The notes under the pieces are model-generated. The model was not told the DNA's origin, made no database searches, and saw only the letters and a program-made list of their open reading frames with translations. Positions 1-10,517 of a DNA stretch of 64,000 nt are shown one piece after another. This DNA is from Sordaria brevicollis. Lineage: Eukaryota; Ascomycota; Sordariomycetes; Sordariales; Sordariaceae. The translations under genes and the position numbers were made by a program. The DNA is taken from the NCBI GenBank assembly GCA_033439795.1, contig JAUTDP010000001.1, positions 1,550,001 to 1,614,000 of the forward strand. Direction: 5' to 3'. Numbering within the stretch: the first letter of the stretch is position 1; every line of letters starts with the position of its first letter.

Positions 1-607
1 CGTTAACGTTATAATAAAATTTCTTTAAATATTTTACGCCCTAATAAATAAAATATTATTAAATATTAATTAAAGAAGTAAACGGTTTATAAATATATAT
101 ACCGCCTTCCTAAAAAAAGAATCCTTTATAGAAAGCTTCAGTTACTTTTATAATTATAATTTCTATTATAAAGAATCCCCTATTTTCGCTAATTCTTTTT
201 TTTATAAGCGTATTTTAATAATAAAAGCGGTCGGGTTCGTTTATTATATTTTATAAATAATATCCTCTATTTTTATATATTCGGCGATATTTACTTAAAG
301 GAACCTTTTAACGATTAATATAATAATATTTAAAAATACGAATACTTTTTCGCTAAAGATTTTTTTAACCCAAATTTAATATTATTAATATTATTCGCGT
401 ATAATATTATTAAATATAATTCTATAAGTTCCGGTTATAAATAGTTTCGTAGCGGTTTATACGATATTAAAGGTACTAGTCTTTAAATCGCGAAGTATTT
501 TCTTAATTTGAATTTTAATTTTTTTATTTATTTATTTTAAATATTAAATATTAATTATAATACTTCGAATAAAGAAAATACGGTTGTAATTAATAGGGAA
601 TATTTTC

Positions 608-627
608 GGGGGGGGGGGGGGGGGGGG
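608..627 (+). repeat. G20 homopolymer (poly-C tract of LINE A ORF1)
   Basis: Twenty consecutive G on the plus strand, which is a C20 run on the coding strand of ORF1. Homologous tracts in the other copies have 14, 8, 8, 8, 6 and 17 C. The tract would encode proline. It has survived RIP, probably because C followed by C is a poor RIP target. Confidence 0.9.
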
Positions 628-955
628 TAATAATTATAATATATTAAAAGATAAATCTAATTTTAAGAAAAGCGTTTTTTATAATTCCAGCCTATATTTT
701 CGGCGCCTCTTTAACGTTCTTTTATAATTCCTATAGAAATATTTTTTTTAAATTATTAAAATCCTTCCTAATAATAATTTAATCGTTATTAATTTTATTA
801 ATTTCGGGGCGTATTATTTTATTTTTTTTCGCGAAGATTTTTATATATTCGTTAAATAATTTATAAACTTATTTACAATCTTCGAACGAAACGGTATTAT
901 AGTCCGAAGATTTATTTATTTTAATAATAAATTCCTTTATAATTTTATCGTCCTC

Positions 956-1162
956 CTACGTTTTTTCCGAAATTTTCGCGGCGCACGCTATATTAGGGTC
1001 GTTATATATTAAGAATCCTACAAACGGGTTATAAACGTTATTTTCGAATCTACAATTACCGCTATTAATCGCTATTAGTAGTAACGATATATCGTCGTCG
1101 CTACAATCGTCGTAGGATATCGTAAAGGACGTAAAAGACCCTCCTAAATCGATTCCCGTCAT
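956..1162 (-). pseudogene. LINE A ORF1, surviving N-terminal fragment
   Basis: A 68-codon open stretch beginning MTGIDLGGSFTSFT, about 57 nt inside the LINE 5' end. It is probably the true start of ORF1. Copy A still has ATG here, while other copies have ATA or ACA at the same place, as expected from RIP. The product would be the N-terminus of the ORF1 (gag-like, RNA-binding) protein. No known domain is recognisable in this short piece, and the frame is closed by a stop at its downstream end. A non-functional remnant. Confidence 0.6.
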
Positions 1163-1219
1163 CGGTTTTCGTTTTAGAGCGCTCCTCGACTAGAAATCGG
1201 CGTTTCCGATTCTAAAGCA

Positions 1220-3080
1220 ATTATTATAATATTATAAGTTTCTTCCTATTCGAATAATATTTTTTTTCTTTTATATAATTTCCCTATATTTTAATGGAAT
1301 ATTTTTAATTGGATTATTAATTATTTTATAAGGGAATATTTTCTAACTCCGCGGGCGGAGTAGGAGCGGGAATTTTTTCTTTCTAAATAGCCGGTTTAAT
1401 AGTAGCGATTGAGCCGGCGCTATTCCGAATACCCGAGCTTTAAAAATTCGTAAATACGTTTATTAGGCTTTTAATTATTAATTTCGGTTTAATAATGGGT
1501 TTGCCGATTTATTTACGGGTATAACTTTTATTTCTACTTTTAAACTCTTTTTTACGAATAATAATAATATAAGTAGTAAGGGGGGCGTTAAGGAAATTAA
1601 TATTTTTATTATTTTTTATTATTACCGGTTTTAATATAATATTTCTTTTAAAGTCCTTCCGGTATATAAAAGAGTATAGCCTTTCGGCGTACGTTATAGT
1701 AATTTTTACGATAATTTTTTTAAAAATAGGGTATACCTTCTTTTCGAAGGCGTAATGCCTATATTTTTTATATAAAATATAGAAAATTAGTAATTTATTT
1801 TCGTTAAACGGGTAATTCGCTTTTTTAAAACGGTTTTTATTATATTTATCCTTATTATAGTATTTATAAATATTAGTATTATAATAGAATTTCTTTAAAT
1901 ATTTTACGCCTTAATAAATAAAATATTATTAAATATTAATTAAAGAAGTGAACGGTTTATAAATATATACGCCGCTTTTTTAAAAAAGGAATCTTTTACA
2001 GAGAGTTTCGGTTATTTTTATAATTATAATTTTCATTATAAGGAGTCCCTTATTTTTATTAATTTTCTTTTTTTATAAGTATATTTTAATAATAAAAGCG
2101 TTCGGGTTCGCTTATTATATTTTATAAATAATATCCTTTATTTTTATATATTCGGCGATATTCGTTTAAGGGAACCTTTTAGCGATTAATATAATAATAT
2201 TTAAAAATACGAACGCTTTTTCGTTAAATACTTTTTTAACCTAAATTTAATATTATTAATATTATTCGCGTTTAGCGTTATTAAAAATAATTTTATAATT
2301 TTCGGTCGTAAGTAATTTTATAGCGGTTTATATAATATTAAGGGTATTAATTTTTAAGTTGCGAAATATTTTTTCGATTTAAATTTTAGTTTTTTCGTTT
2401 ATCCGTTTTGAATATTAAATATTAATTATAATATTTCGAATAAGGAAGGTGTAGTCGTAATTAACGGGGAATATTTTCGGGGGGGGGGGGGGTAGTAGTT
2501 ATAATATATTAGGGGATGGATTTAATTTTAGGAAGAGCGTCCTTTATAATTCTAGCCTATATTTTCGGCGCTTTTTTAACGTTTTTTTATAATTCTTATA
2601 AAATTATTTTTTTTAAATCGTCGAAATCTTTTTTAATAATAATTTAATTTTATTAATTTCGGGGCGCATTATTTTATTTTTCTTCGCGAAGATTTTCGTA
2701 TATTTATTAAATAATTTACGAATTTAATTATAATCTTCGAGTGAAATAGTATTATAATCCGAAGATTTATTCGCTTTAATAATAAGTTTTTTTATAATTT
2801 TATTATCCTTTTGTATTTTTTCCAAAGTTTTTACGGCGCGCGTTGCGTTAAGGTCGTTATATATTGAAAATTTTGCGAACGGGTTGTGGACGCTATTTTC
2901 GAATCTACAATTACCGTTATTAATCGTTATCGGTAATAACGATATATTATCGTCATTATAATCGTCGCGGGATATTACGAGGGACGTAAAAGACCCTTTT
3001 GAATCGATTCCCGTTATCGGTTTTCGTTTTGGAACGCTCCTCGATTAGAAATCGGCGTTTCCGGTTCTAAAGCGGTTTTT
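1220..3080 (-). mobile_element. LINE copy B, 5' part with complete ORF1 region
   Basis: Minus-strand LINE. Its 5' end lies near 3080, next to a Gypsy LTR, and it covers the whole ORF1 region and the first bases of ORF2 before being cut by copy A at about 1220. It is collinear with copy A (compare 1876-3050 with 1-1190). Heavily RIP-mutated: the ORF1 start codon near 3017 reads ATA and stops are frequent. The rest of B should lie left of copy A, outside the window. Confidence 0.85.
2479..2492 (+). repeat. G14 homopolymer (poly-C tract of LINE B ORF1)
   Basis: Fourteen consecutive G, homologous in position to the G20 tract at 608-627. It is a length variant of the same ORF1 proline-codon tract. 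Confidence 0.9.
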
Positions 3081-3332
3081 TGTCCTTAATTAATAGAAAA
3101 TCGTAAGATAAAGAAAAAAGGAAAACTAATCGTATAAAAATGGAAGCGTGGGCGGAAAGATATAGGCCCTACGTTCTATAGAGTAAATGGGTTGTACGGG
3201 TGAATTGCTGTATAGCGTTCGCTATTATAAATAAGTGACCTACAATAATAAATCCCTGGTTCACTTGGTTCCCTAAGCAACTTAGTGATATGTAACGAGT
3301 TAGGTGACTAGCGGGTAAGCCGTGCCGTTATA
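3081..3332 (-). repeat. LTR (3' LTR) of a minus-strand Ty3/Gypsy element
   Basis: On the minus strand this 252-bp stretch begins TATAACGGCACGG (TG mutated to TA by RIP) and ends GGACA, fitting the TG...CA rule of LTRs. It is directly preceded on the minus strand by a purine-rich polypurine tract (3333-3347), which marks it as the 3' LTR. It is less AT-rich than its surroundings. The matching 5' LTR is not seen in the window. Its outer end abuts the 5' end of LINE B, so one of the two was inserted at or beside the other. Confidence 0.6.
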
Positions 3333-3347
3333 TTACCCCCCTCTTTA
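3333..3347 (-). other. Polypurine tract of the minus-strand Gypsy relic
   Basis: The minus strand reads AAAGAGGGGGGTAA immediately upstream of the LTR start. This is the expected position and composition of the primer for plus-strand DNA synthesis in a Ty3/Gypsy element. Confidence 0.6.
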
Positions 3348-3491
3348 AAAAGACTCGCTTCGAATCTCTCGAAAACGTAATTACTTCTTCCTCTTTAACT
3401 TCCTATTATTTATTTAAATTAGTAAATTATCTTCTTTATATTTTAATATTTCTTTATTTGGTATTGCCGCTATAATTTAATTTTATAATTT

Positions 3492-3843
3492 TTAAAGAGG
3501 CCCGGCCGCTTCCGGATATTCTTTATAATACTCATTCAATTTAGTTATTACGTTCCTAAAATCGTTAGTAAAATACTATTCCGGATTTAAATTCTAACCG
3601 GTTTACTTTCCCTAATAAAATAACTTACTTCGGTCTACCTTTAAAGCTGTAATTTCTTCTACTTTGTACTCTTCGCCCTTAAATATAATCTCCCCTAATA
3701 GGTTTTCTAATATTTATCTTAGTAATAAATTATTTAGAAATTTCTTTAATTTATCCGGCGGGAATTAATTGGATATCTTTTACGAAGAAAGTAATTATAT
3801 TAAAAAAACGTTATTCTTCTTATTTATAATAAGAAAATATTAT
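3492..3843 (-). pseudogene. Gypsy pol C-terminus with chromodomain (degraded)
   Basis: The minus-strand frame reads EEYKVEEITALKVDRSKLF, then a W/Y-rich block with stops at Trp positions, then YFTNDFRNVITKLNEYYKEY and a stop at 3492. This matches the C-terminal chromodomain of fungal Ty3/Gypsy integrases, which have WKG/WTGW-type and WEP/EWY motifs followed by a short helix. The part just upstream (LLLR, about 10 residues, LLGE) fits the usual HPVFHVSLLR...DPLPG linker. A chromodomain would guide integration to modified histones. The stops are RIP-type. A MITE-like element (3844-4502) interrupts it, so the pol core is missing from the immediate neighbourhood. Confidence 0.65.
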
Positions 3844-3958
3844 GAGACTCCCTATACGGGCTGTGTCACTTTCCTACGCGGGCTGTGTCTAACAGCCCGT
3901 ATAGGGAAGCCTATATACTCTTCCTATACGGGCTGTGTTACTATAATTCCTAACCCTA
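3844..3958 (+). repeat. Left TIR of element 1
   Basis: 115 bp, inverted match to 4388-4502 with a handful of mismatches. It contains an internal hairpin (CCTATACGGGCTGT against ACAGCCCGTATAGG) and ends in CCTAACCCTA, a telomere-like unit at the inner edge. Confidence 0.9.
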
Positions 3959-4269
3959 AAAAATAGTAAATTCTCCCACTAGAGGCTTACTTAATAATTA
4001 AACTTAGCGAATTTCGAAATTTTGAAATTACGCAATTTCTTTACGCTATAAGCTAAGTACGACGATAATATACGATTATTACTTTATAATACTACTTTAT
4101 ATTAATAATTCTAATATTAGTAGGGTTATTATAATACGTGTAATTAATTAAGGTAATTTTCCCATTTATAATATATCTACTATTCATTTTTCATCCGATC
4201 CTAATAGCTACTACTCTATTAGTAAAGTAATTATAACGTTTATTTTAGAATTATTCTTAATAAAACTAT

Positions 4270-4270
4270 A

Positions 4271-4301
<31 letters not shown>

Positions 4302-4334
4302 TAAATACTACTACTAATAATAATAATAATAATA
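4270..4334 (+). repeat. AAT microsatellite inside element 1
   Basis: Two runs of AAT units (4270-4300 and about 4316-4334) separated by an imperfect ACT-rich block. A simple repeat near the right TIR; no function is evident. Confidence 0.9.
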
Positions 4335-4387
4335 AGGGTATAAAAGGGAAATATTCCCAGGAATCTTACGTCCTTATTTAATGAAAA

Positions 4388-4502
4388 TAGGGTTAGGGAT
4401 TATGGTGACACAGCCCGTATAGGAAGAGTGTATAGGGTTCCCTATACGGGCTGTTAGACACAGCCCGCGTAGGAAAGTGGCACAGCCCGTATAGGGAGTC
4501 TC
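4388..4502 (-). repeat. Right TIR of element 1
   Basis: Inverted counterpart of 3844-3958, beginning at its inner edge with TAGGGTTAGG and ending GGGAGTCTC. The terminal 20 bases match the left end almost perfectly. Confidence 0.9.
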
Positions 4503-5200
4503 TTATTTATAAAGGAGGCTTAAGAAAAATAGAAGCGTTACGCTAATATTTATAAATCGGACGCCCCGAAGTATATAATCGGGGATAAAATTTAGGTTAA
4601 TATTAAATATTAGGATTAGGGCCGCCTATCTCTTAAATTGGCTAATAAATAAATAGGCCCATTCGTTATTAAAAAAATATACCGCTAAATAATCGCCTTT
4701 ATTATAAATATAATATATAAAATCTTCCTTATTTTCTATACTTCCTTCGTTTAACTTTATTAAAAGGGTTTACCCGGTTAAAAAGCTTTTAACGAAATTT
4801 TCGATTAATAAGTAAAAGGCGCCGTCGTTTTTAAAGCGATACCCGGTAAAGAAGAATAATATTTCGAATATATTTTCAATTCTATATAGTCCCTAAAAGG
4901 TAAATTATTCTATAAAATTAAATAATTCCGACCTTACCCGCCGGATTAACGCCCTATAAAGGATTTCTAAATTAATATAAACGATATTTAAAATTTCTAT
5001 ACTAAATATTTATATAAATTAGGCCCTAAATTCAATAAAACCTCGAACCTAACGTTAACGAAAGCTAAGCGAAGCCTTAAAGGAATACGGCGTAATTAAT
5101 AGCTCGCCCGAACCTAACCCGTCTCCTACGTATAAATTATAATATATCTTTACAATCTCCTATATATATATTATAATACGTTTCTACGGTTTCTTCCTAC
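4503..5200 (-). pseudogene. Degraded coding frame of unknown family, minus strand
   Basis: One minus-strand frame stays protein-like over about 230 codons with only scattered RIP-type stops. Readable pieces include GDGLGSGELLITPYSFKAS, INLEILYRALIRRVRSELF, FFTGYRFKNDGAFYLLIE and KEDFIYYIYNKGDYLAVYF. I do not recognise the family. The frame reaches the right end of TIR element 1. If that element and one TTAT copy are removed, it joins the chromodomain frame at 3492-3843 without a shift, but this can happen by chance one time in three, and the sequence does not look like a Gypsy integrase core. It could be the upstream part of the same relic or a different gene. Confidence 0.4.
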
Positions 5201-5289
5201 GGTTTTAATTTACAAATTATATAATTATATTACTTAAGCCTTAAATTTTATTTTTTCTAATATCTCCTTATAACGGGATATAATAATAA

Positions 5290-5580
5290 AATTATATTTT
5301 TATTATTATTTTCCTATCGAAGTATTCTATTCTTATTAATTATCCTCTATTAAAATCTATTATTTCCGAAACGAAGCCTCAACGTTTTACCGGCTATTTA
5401 AATGAGAATTTACGTAAGGAAGCTATTTATAACTTACGTAATTTCTTCTTCCTAACGTTCGGAATCGGTATTTTCGGTAGTACTATATATACGAATCACC
5501 TTTATTTCGACTACGTCGTAAAAACGCTTTTTAATAAAAAATTAAATCGATTAATTAAGGTCGCTATAAATAAAGCGTAT
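5290..5580 (+). pseudogene. 97-codon stop-free frame of unknown family, plus strand
   Basis: An unusually long stop-free frame for this AT-rich DNA, with pieces such as LLKSIISETKPQRFTGYLNE and FFFLTFGIGIFGSTIYTN. It has no clear ATG start, and after 5580 the same frame continues to about 5960 with stops. I do not recognise the family. A minus-strand frame over the same bases is also readable with RIP-type stops, so the coding strand is uncertain. Confidence 0.3.
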
Positions 5581-6004
5581 TAATTAAATTTCTTTCTAAT
5601 ACCGATATTTTTGTATAAGAATATTTATAATAGGACGTTTAAGAACTAATTATATTAGGGCTTAAATACGCTTATCGGCGATTTTTTTAACGGCGGTATA
5701 CTATAGAATAATTAGTACTATATTATATATTCGCTTACCCTTCGATAGTATACCTATAATATTTTTAATAGCCTTCTTAGGGCTTAAAAACCCAAATTCG
5801 GCCTTAATAGCCGCTTTAATAATATCGAAATATATTAAGAGATTTTTAATAGCGACCGTAATACGCGTATATAACGCCTCCTCCTAAATAAAAGTTCTAT
5901 TAATATTATATTTTTAAAATTCAATTAATTAGTAAATTAAGGTAGCGATATCGGCTCCGTCGCCAATTATTAAAATAGCGGGCTTATTTCGTTAATAAAA
6001 CGCT

Positions 6005-6008
<4 letters not shown>

Positions 6009-6036
<28 letters not shown>
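6009..6036 (+). repeat. A28 homopolymer
   Basis: Twenty-eight consecutive A, the longest A-run in the window. It lies between the unidentified plus-strand frame (ending about 5960) and AT-rich sequence. It could be a retroposed poly(A) tail on the plus strand or a simple slippage expansion. No target duplication was found that would decide. Confidence 0.9.
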
Positions 6037-6042
<6 letters not shown>

Positions 6043-6635
6043 TTACTTCGTCGTAATTCTTTTTACGATTAATATACTTATAATATTTCTTTTTCTTACT
6101 TAAAGGGTAAAAATACCGAAGTGCTATAAGAATACTACTATCTAAAATAATATTTTTAATAATAAATTTCAAATAAATTATATAGCCTACACCTTTAGTA
6201 GAAACCGTATTAAAATCTTTATAAAAATAATAACGAGGAGGTATAATAACGCTAAAGGAATATACAAAATTTTTAAAAAATTTATTTTATTATAAGCGAA
6301 GAAAGAGTATTTATTATATAAAGAATCTAAGGAACGCTAAAATTACGCTAATAAAAGTTATAAAAAAGAAAGGAAGGAGAGAAAGAAAATCCAAAAATTT
6401 AAAAGTTTAATCGAAGTAAAAGGGGAAGAACCGTAAACCCGTATATTATTTTAATTATTTAAATTCGGCTTAATATAATATTATTTATAACCGCCGTAGT
6501 AAGTAATCGTTAAATTTATTATACTTATTTCGATATACGCAACAACACGGGCCACCTACTACTATTACGCTTATAGTTTATTAATTAGCCTATAGGGGTA
6601 TTAATATACTAATTTTATTAGTAATTAAAGTTAAT
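6037..6635. other. AT-rich stretch, no identified feature
   Basis: Both strands contain weakly coherent degraded frames: on plus, around 6180-6560, a Lys/Arg-rich stretch such as KERKERKKIQKFKSL; on minus, around 6040-6230, KNIILDSSILIALRYF. Neither is recognisable and they overlap, so no gene is called. No LINE sequence is present here. Base composition is consistent with RIP. Confidence 0.5.
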
Positions 6636-6861
6636 TGCATTTGGGAGCCGAGGGTACTATTATGGTACTAAATTATCGGCAACGCCCCCTAAGCGTCTCG
6701 GCACCGAATTACTAGCGGAGTATAATCGTACTTATAATTATATCTCTACTTTACTTATATATATAATCCGAGAATAGAATTTTCGCTACTCTTTCTCGAT
6801 CTTCTCCTCTTTATACAATAATACGTCTTCTCCAAGCCTCTGCTAGATCGGTATCGTAACA
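6636..6861 (-). repeat. Unpaired LTR-like sequence
   Basis: On the minus strand the 226 bp start TGTTACGATACCG and end CCCAAATGCA, fitting TG...CA LTR ends. The sequence is richer in CA/TG and less mutated than its flanks. Its right edge abuts the ORF2 start of LINE C (GAGACCTACG at 6862), so the boundary is sharp. No second copy was found in the window, no 5-bp duplication is visible, and it does not match the LTR at 3081-3332. A solo LTR or one end of an element broken by rearrangement is possible. Confidence 0.35.
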
Positions 6862-9800
6862 GAGACCTACGATATCGTAGCGATTTAAAAGCCGGGTAGG
6901 AATTTGAACGAAAATATTTATCGTCTACGGGGCGGTAAGTATATCGGGGTAAATTATTTAAAAAAAGGGGAGGGCGGTCATTTACGTAAATAAGAAATAG
7001 AATTTTAGGGATTTAAATTTCCGTATCGGAAAAGATTAGGCCTTTATAACGTCTAAAATTTTAAAGGAACTATTAACCGTCTATTCGATTTATTCCCTTA
7101 TTAAAATGTATAGAATATTAAAATATAAATAAAGGTTTCCCTTTTTCGAATTCTTCGAAGAGAGACCCCCGGTAAGATATTAAATTGTAATTATTAGAAA
7201 TTTTAATTTCTATTATCCTAATTAAGATTTAGAGAATAGGATTAATTTAAGAGCCGAGAAATTCTTTATATAGGTATAATAATAATATATATAATTTATT
7301 ACCCTTAAAGGGGAGCCGATTTATATAAATAATATAATATAGGAAGAGAGAAATAGGATAATCGATTACGTATAAATAATATTAGGAGTCGAAATTAAAT
7401 ATTAAAAGGCGTAACAATACAAATAAACCGGTTCGGATTATTATTTTTAGGAAATTTAGGTTTATATTAAAAGAAAGGTTAAGAAAATAGAAATAGAAGA
7501 AAATTATAATTAGAATTCAATAAATATAGAAAAAGTATAAAAGGCGGCTTTATAACGGATTTCGGTTTCGGCGAAAATTAATACGAAGGAAGAATTAGAA
7601 TTTATATTCGATAAATTTAAAAGAGAATTTATAAATATAATAGAAAAATTCGTCCTATATTAGAAAAAAGGTCGAGGGAAAAGAGTGAAATAATAAACGT
7701 TAAAATATAAAATACTAGTAATAAAGGATACGAAGTAAAAATAGTAAAAGTAATATAAAGAAAGGATATTTTTGAATTAGGCAAAATTCGTAGAAATATC
7801 GATAAAAAAAAGAAAAATTAATACGAAAGTTTAATAAACGATATAGTAAAAAAGCGTTAAAAAGGTATTAAAGAATTTAAATAAATTTTAAACCTTCGAA
7901 ACATAGGCCCGTATTTAAAATTATTTATTAATAAACCCGCTTAAATTTTTAATTTTTAAATAATACGAAGGAATAGAAGAAATTAAAAATTATAATAATA
8001 AAGTAAATATTTTCGTTAAACGTTTCTTCCCGAAAGTAAATATCCTTATAAATTATTTACCCGATTAAACTTTTCCTTTAAATACCGGCGATTCGTTATT
8101 TATTAACGAATTAATTATTAAGGAAAATATTTAAAATATTTTATTTCGGATAATTCCGAATAAAATATTAGGCGTCGATTAATATTTAAATAAATTTTTA
8201 AAAATTTATAAAAAATTATTTTAAAAAGTTATAACCGTTTTCGCGGCTACGAATTTTCGTTTTAAATATTTCCTATAATAGTTTAAAAATATAAAAATAA
8301 TCGTTTTTAAAAAATTAAAAAAAACCGCCGCTTAATAAAAGTTAATTAGCGTATAAAAGCCAATTTTACTATTGAATAATATTAGGAAAATTTTCGAAAC
8401 GTTCGTTATTAAAAGATTTATTTAAATTATAGAAGAATTTAATTTTTTATTAAAGGGTTAAATAAATAATTAAATAAATTGTTCGACCGAATTTATTATT
8501 TATATCGTTATAGATATTATATATACAGTTTAGAAATTCGGAGCCGTTACGTCGTTAATATTCTTTAATTTTAAAAGCGTATTCGATAAAATTAATTATA
8601 AGTAATTATTATATACCCTATAGGAAATATAATTCCTATAATAAATTTTCGAATAAATAATAAATTTCGTTAATAGACGAAGAGGTTCCCTCTTTTTTAA
8701 CGACGAAATATCCGTTCCCTACGTTATAGAAATTAGAGTACTTTAAGGCTCCCCCTTCTCTCTAATTCTTTTTATTTTTTTTATTATTTTATTATATTAT
8801 AAATTAATTACGGTTAAAAATACGATTATAATTAATTTCGCCGATAATATTAATATTATTACTATAGCGAAGATTACCGAAGAGAATTATAGGATACTTT
8901 AAACGGTATAAAAAATTTACTCCGAATGAATAAAGGAGAAAAATATAGAATTCGGAATGAATAAAATAAAATTAATATATTTTATACGGATAAAAATACT
9001 AAAAATGGAAATTTTTTAATTTAGGAATATTATATTTCGAACGATAGAATCGATAAAATTCCTAAGCGTTTAATTAAATTATAAATTCAATTATTGAGCC
9101 TACGCGGAAATTATTAAAAAGAAAATAAAAATTTAGACGAATATACTAATTTAATTAATTATACAAATTTAGGGTTATTCCTTTATTTATACGAGGGAGA
9201 TTTATATTAAATATATTTGAAGCGTAATTATATATAAAACTTTAATTTTTTATTAGCCGATAAAAATATACGGTAAATCCCGAAAAATAATAATCGGATT
9301 AGCCAAATATTAAATTAAATATTTAAGAATCGTTATTAAGGCGTATAAAGCTACGCCGGTATAGAACCTTAAAACGGAAATTTTTTACCCGCTATTCGAT
9401 TTTTATTTTAATAAACGGATAAGGGCTTTCGAAAAGAAATTCGCCCGTACAAATTAAATTAAATTCGTCTAAAAAATAATAATTTAAATAATTAATTATA
9501 TTTAAATAAAACGAATAAAAAGTCGATTATTTATTAATAAACCGGAAAGCGGTACTATTAAAATTAAATAAACGGAAGAATAAATATTAATAAAAAACTT
9601 TATAACGATTATAATAAAATTACCCCCGGTAATAAGCGTACCCGTTTAATTATTATAATTACTAGAATTTTTAACCCTTAATTAAAAAGTATAATTAAAG
9701 GACGTTACGAAGAGAAAATAAATATTATATTATAATTATTAATTAATAATAATAATAACCAAATTAAATTAGCGGTATAAATTTACAATTATTAATTTCA

Positions 9801-10260
9801 ATCCGAAATTTAATAATATTACGATAAAATAGTATATAATTAATTAAAAAAAGAAGAAGCGGAAAAGAACCTAACCCTTAAAAGATAATAAAAATTATTA
9901 TTTATTAACGAAAGCGAAGAATTCCTTTTTTATTTAAATAAAAATAAAAGTAATCGACTTTAAGGCCTTCCTTTTTTAAAAGAGAGTCCCCAATATTAAT
10001 ATTCCTATTTATTCGTATAAATTAGGACGAAAAATATTTTACTATATTACGTTCGAATATCTCCGAATAATAAATATATAATTCGTAATGATCGATTGGC
10101 TATAAATATAAGAATAATTCTAAATTTATTTAAACGATAGAATTAAAGCCGAAAGAATCTTATTATAAATACTTCAATTAGGACAATTGAATAAATATTA
10201 TTTAATAATCGAACTAAAAGAGGAGCGGCGAAACGAATTCGCTCATTATTTTTAATTTTC
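6862..10260 (+). pseudogene. LINE C ORF2: endonuclease and reverse transcriptase (degraded)
   Basis: ORF2 of a Tad1-like LINE. The first 150 codons read ETYDIVAI, then KPGRNLNENIYRLRGGKYIG, and near 7195-7240 NFNFYYPN followed by a stop at a Trp position, matching the D-F-N-x-H-x-P-x-W motif of APE-type endonucleases that nick target DNA. Around 8560-8700 comes the RT palm (FNFKSVFDKINY, equivalent to the D-x-K-G-A-F-D-x-[IV] motif), and at 8820-8860 IISFADNINIITIAK, the F-A/V-D-D catalytic box with the second Asp changed. Dozens of TAA/TAG codons at Gln/Trp positions make it inactive. The last 600 bp of ORF2-like sequence are not assigned to a domain. Confidence 0.7.
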
Positions 10261-10517
10261 TTTTTTTCCTTTTTTTTTTACTTTTATTTATTAATACGTT
10301 AAAATAAGGACGGAGGGAAGATTTCTATTTAAGAATTTATTGGGTTACGAAGGCGATAATTTATTTAATTATTACTTTTTTTTATAATTAATTAAAGCTT
10401 TTAGTATTTTATTATTATCGGCGAATAAACGGTTTTATTCGTCGAATTAACGAATATATTAGCGTATAATATTAATTATAAATTAACGTTAAACGAATTA
10501 ATTATTATTAAAAGGAA
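6862..10517 (+). mobile_element. LINE copy C, segment 1 (ORF2 region)
   Basis: First and largest of four pieces of LINE C. It starts abruptly at the ORF2 start, beside the LTR-like sequence, and lacks all of ORF1. It is cut at 10517 by LINE D. C resumes at 18081, 33044 and 40408 and ends at 41190. Removing D, F and G with one copy of each target duplication gives about 5.1 kb, the length expected from the ORF2 start to the 3' end when compared with intact copy G. Strongly RIP-mutated throughout. Confidence 0.85.

Larger units (their letters stand above)
1..1219 (-). mobile_element. LINE copy A, 5' part (runs off the window)
   Basis: Minus-strand copy of the Tad1-like LINE that fills most of this window. 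Its 5' end near 1219 has the family start (GGAACCGG-like block, then AACGCCGATTTC), and ORF1 runs leftwards past position 1. The sequence is collinear with copies B, D, F, G, I and K. TA dinucleotides dominate and most Gln/Trp codons appear as stops, so it is RIP-mutated and dead. It lies inside copy B: B is cut at its ORF2 start exactly where A's 5' end begins, so A is the younger insertion. The 3' half is outside the window, so its TSD cannot be checked. Confidence 0.85.
3844..4502. mobile_element. Non-autonomous TIR element 1 (MITE-like, 659 bp)
   Basis: Bounded by about 115-bp terminal inverted repeats that are roughly 95% identical (3844-3958 and 4388-4502, starting GAGACTCCCTATACGGG). 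The flanks share TTAT, a possible 4-bp target duplication. The interior (3959-4387) is AT-rich with AAT microsatellites and has no transposase frame, so movement would need an enzyme supplied elsewhere. The TIRs contain three copies of a CGGGCTGTGTC-type motif, the middle one also paired with an inverted copy. The design resembles the element at 52513-53007, so both may belong to one superfamily. The TIRs keep CA/TG dinucleotides and are less mutated than the Gypsy sequence around them. Confidence 0.85.

Noticed and set aside
608..627. G20 run considered as a G-quadruplex regulatory site
   Set aside because: It is the opposite strand of a variable homopolymer in a dead ORF1. There is no evidence for a regulatory role.
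3769..3966. 65-codon plus-strand open frame
   Set aside because: It crosses the boundary between the Gypsy relic and the left TIR of element 1 and is mostly repeat sequence, so it cannot be a gene.
3844..4502. An 8-bp target duplication for TIR element 1
   Set aside because: The flanks share only TTAT directly at the ends. The eight bases on each side do not match, so only a 4-bp duplication is proposed.
5984..6172. 62-codon minus-strand open frame
   Set aside because: Its end is a Phe run encoded by the A28 homopolymer. The upstream part is readable but matches nothing, and a competing plus-strand frame exists next to it.
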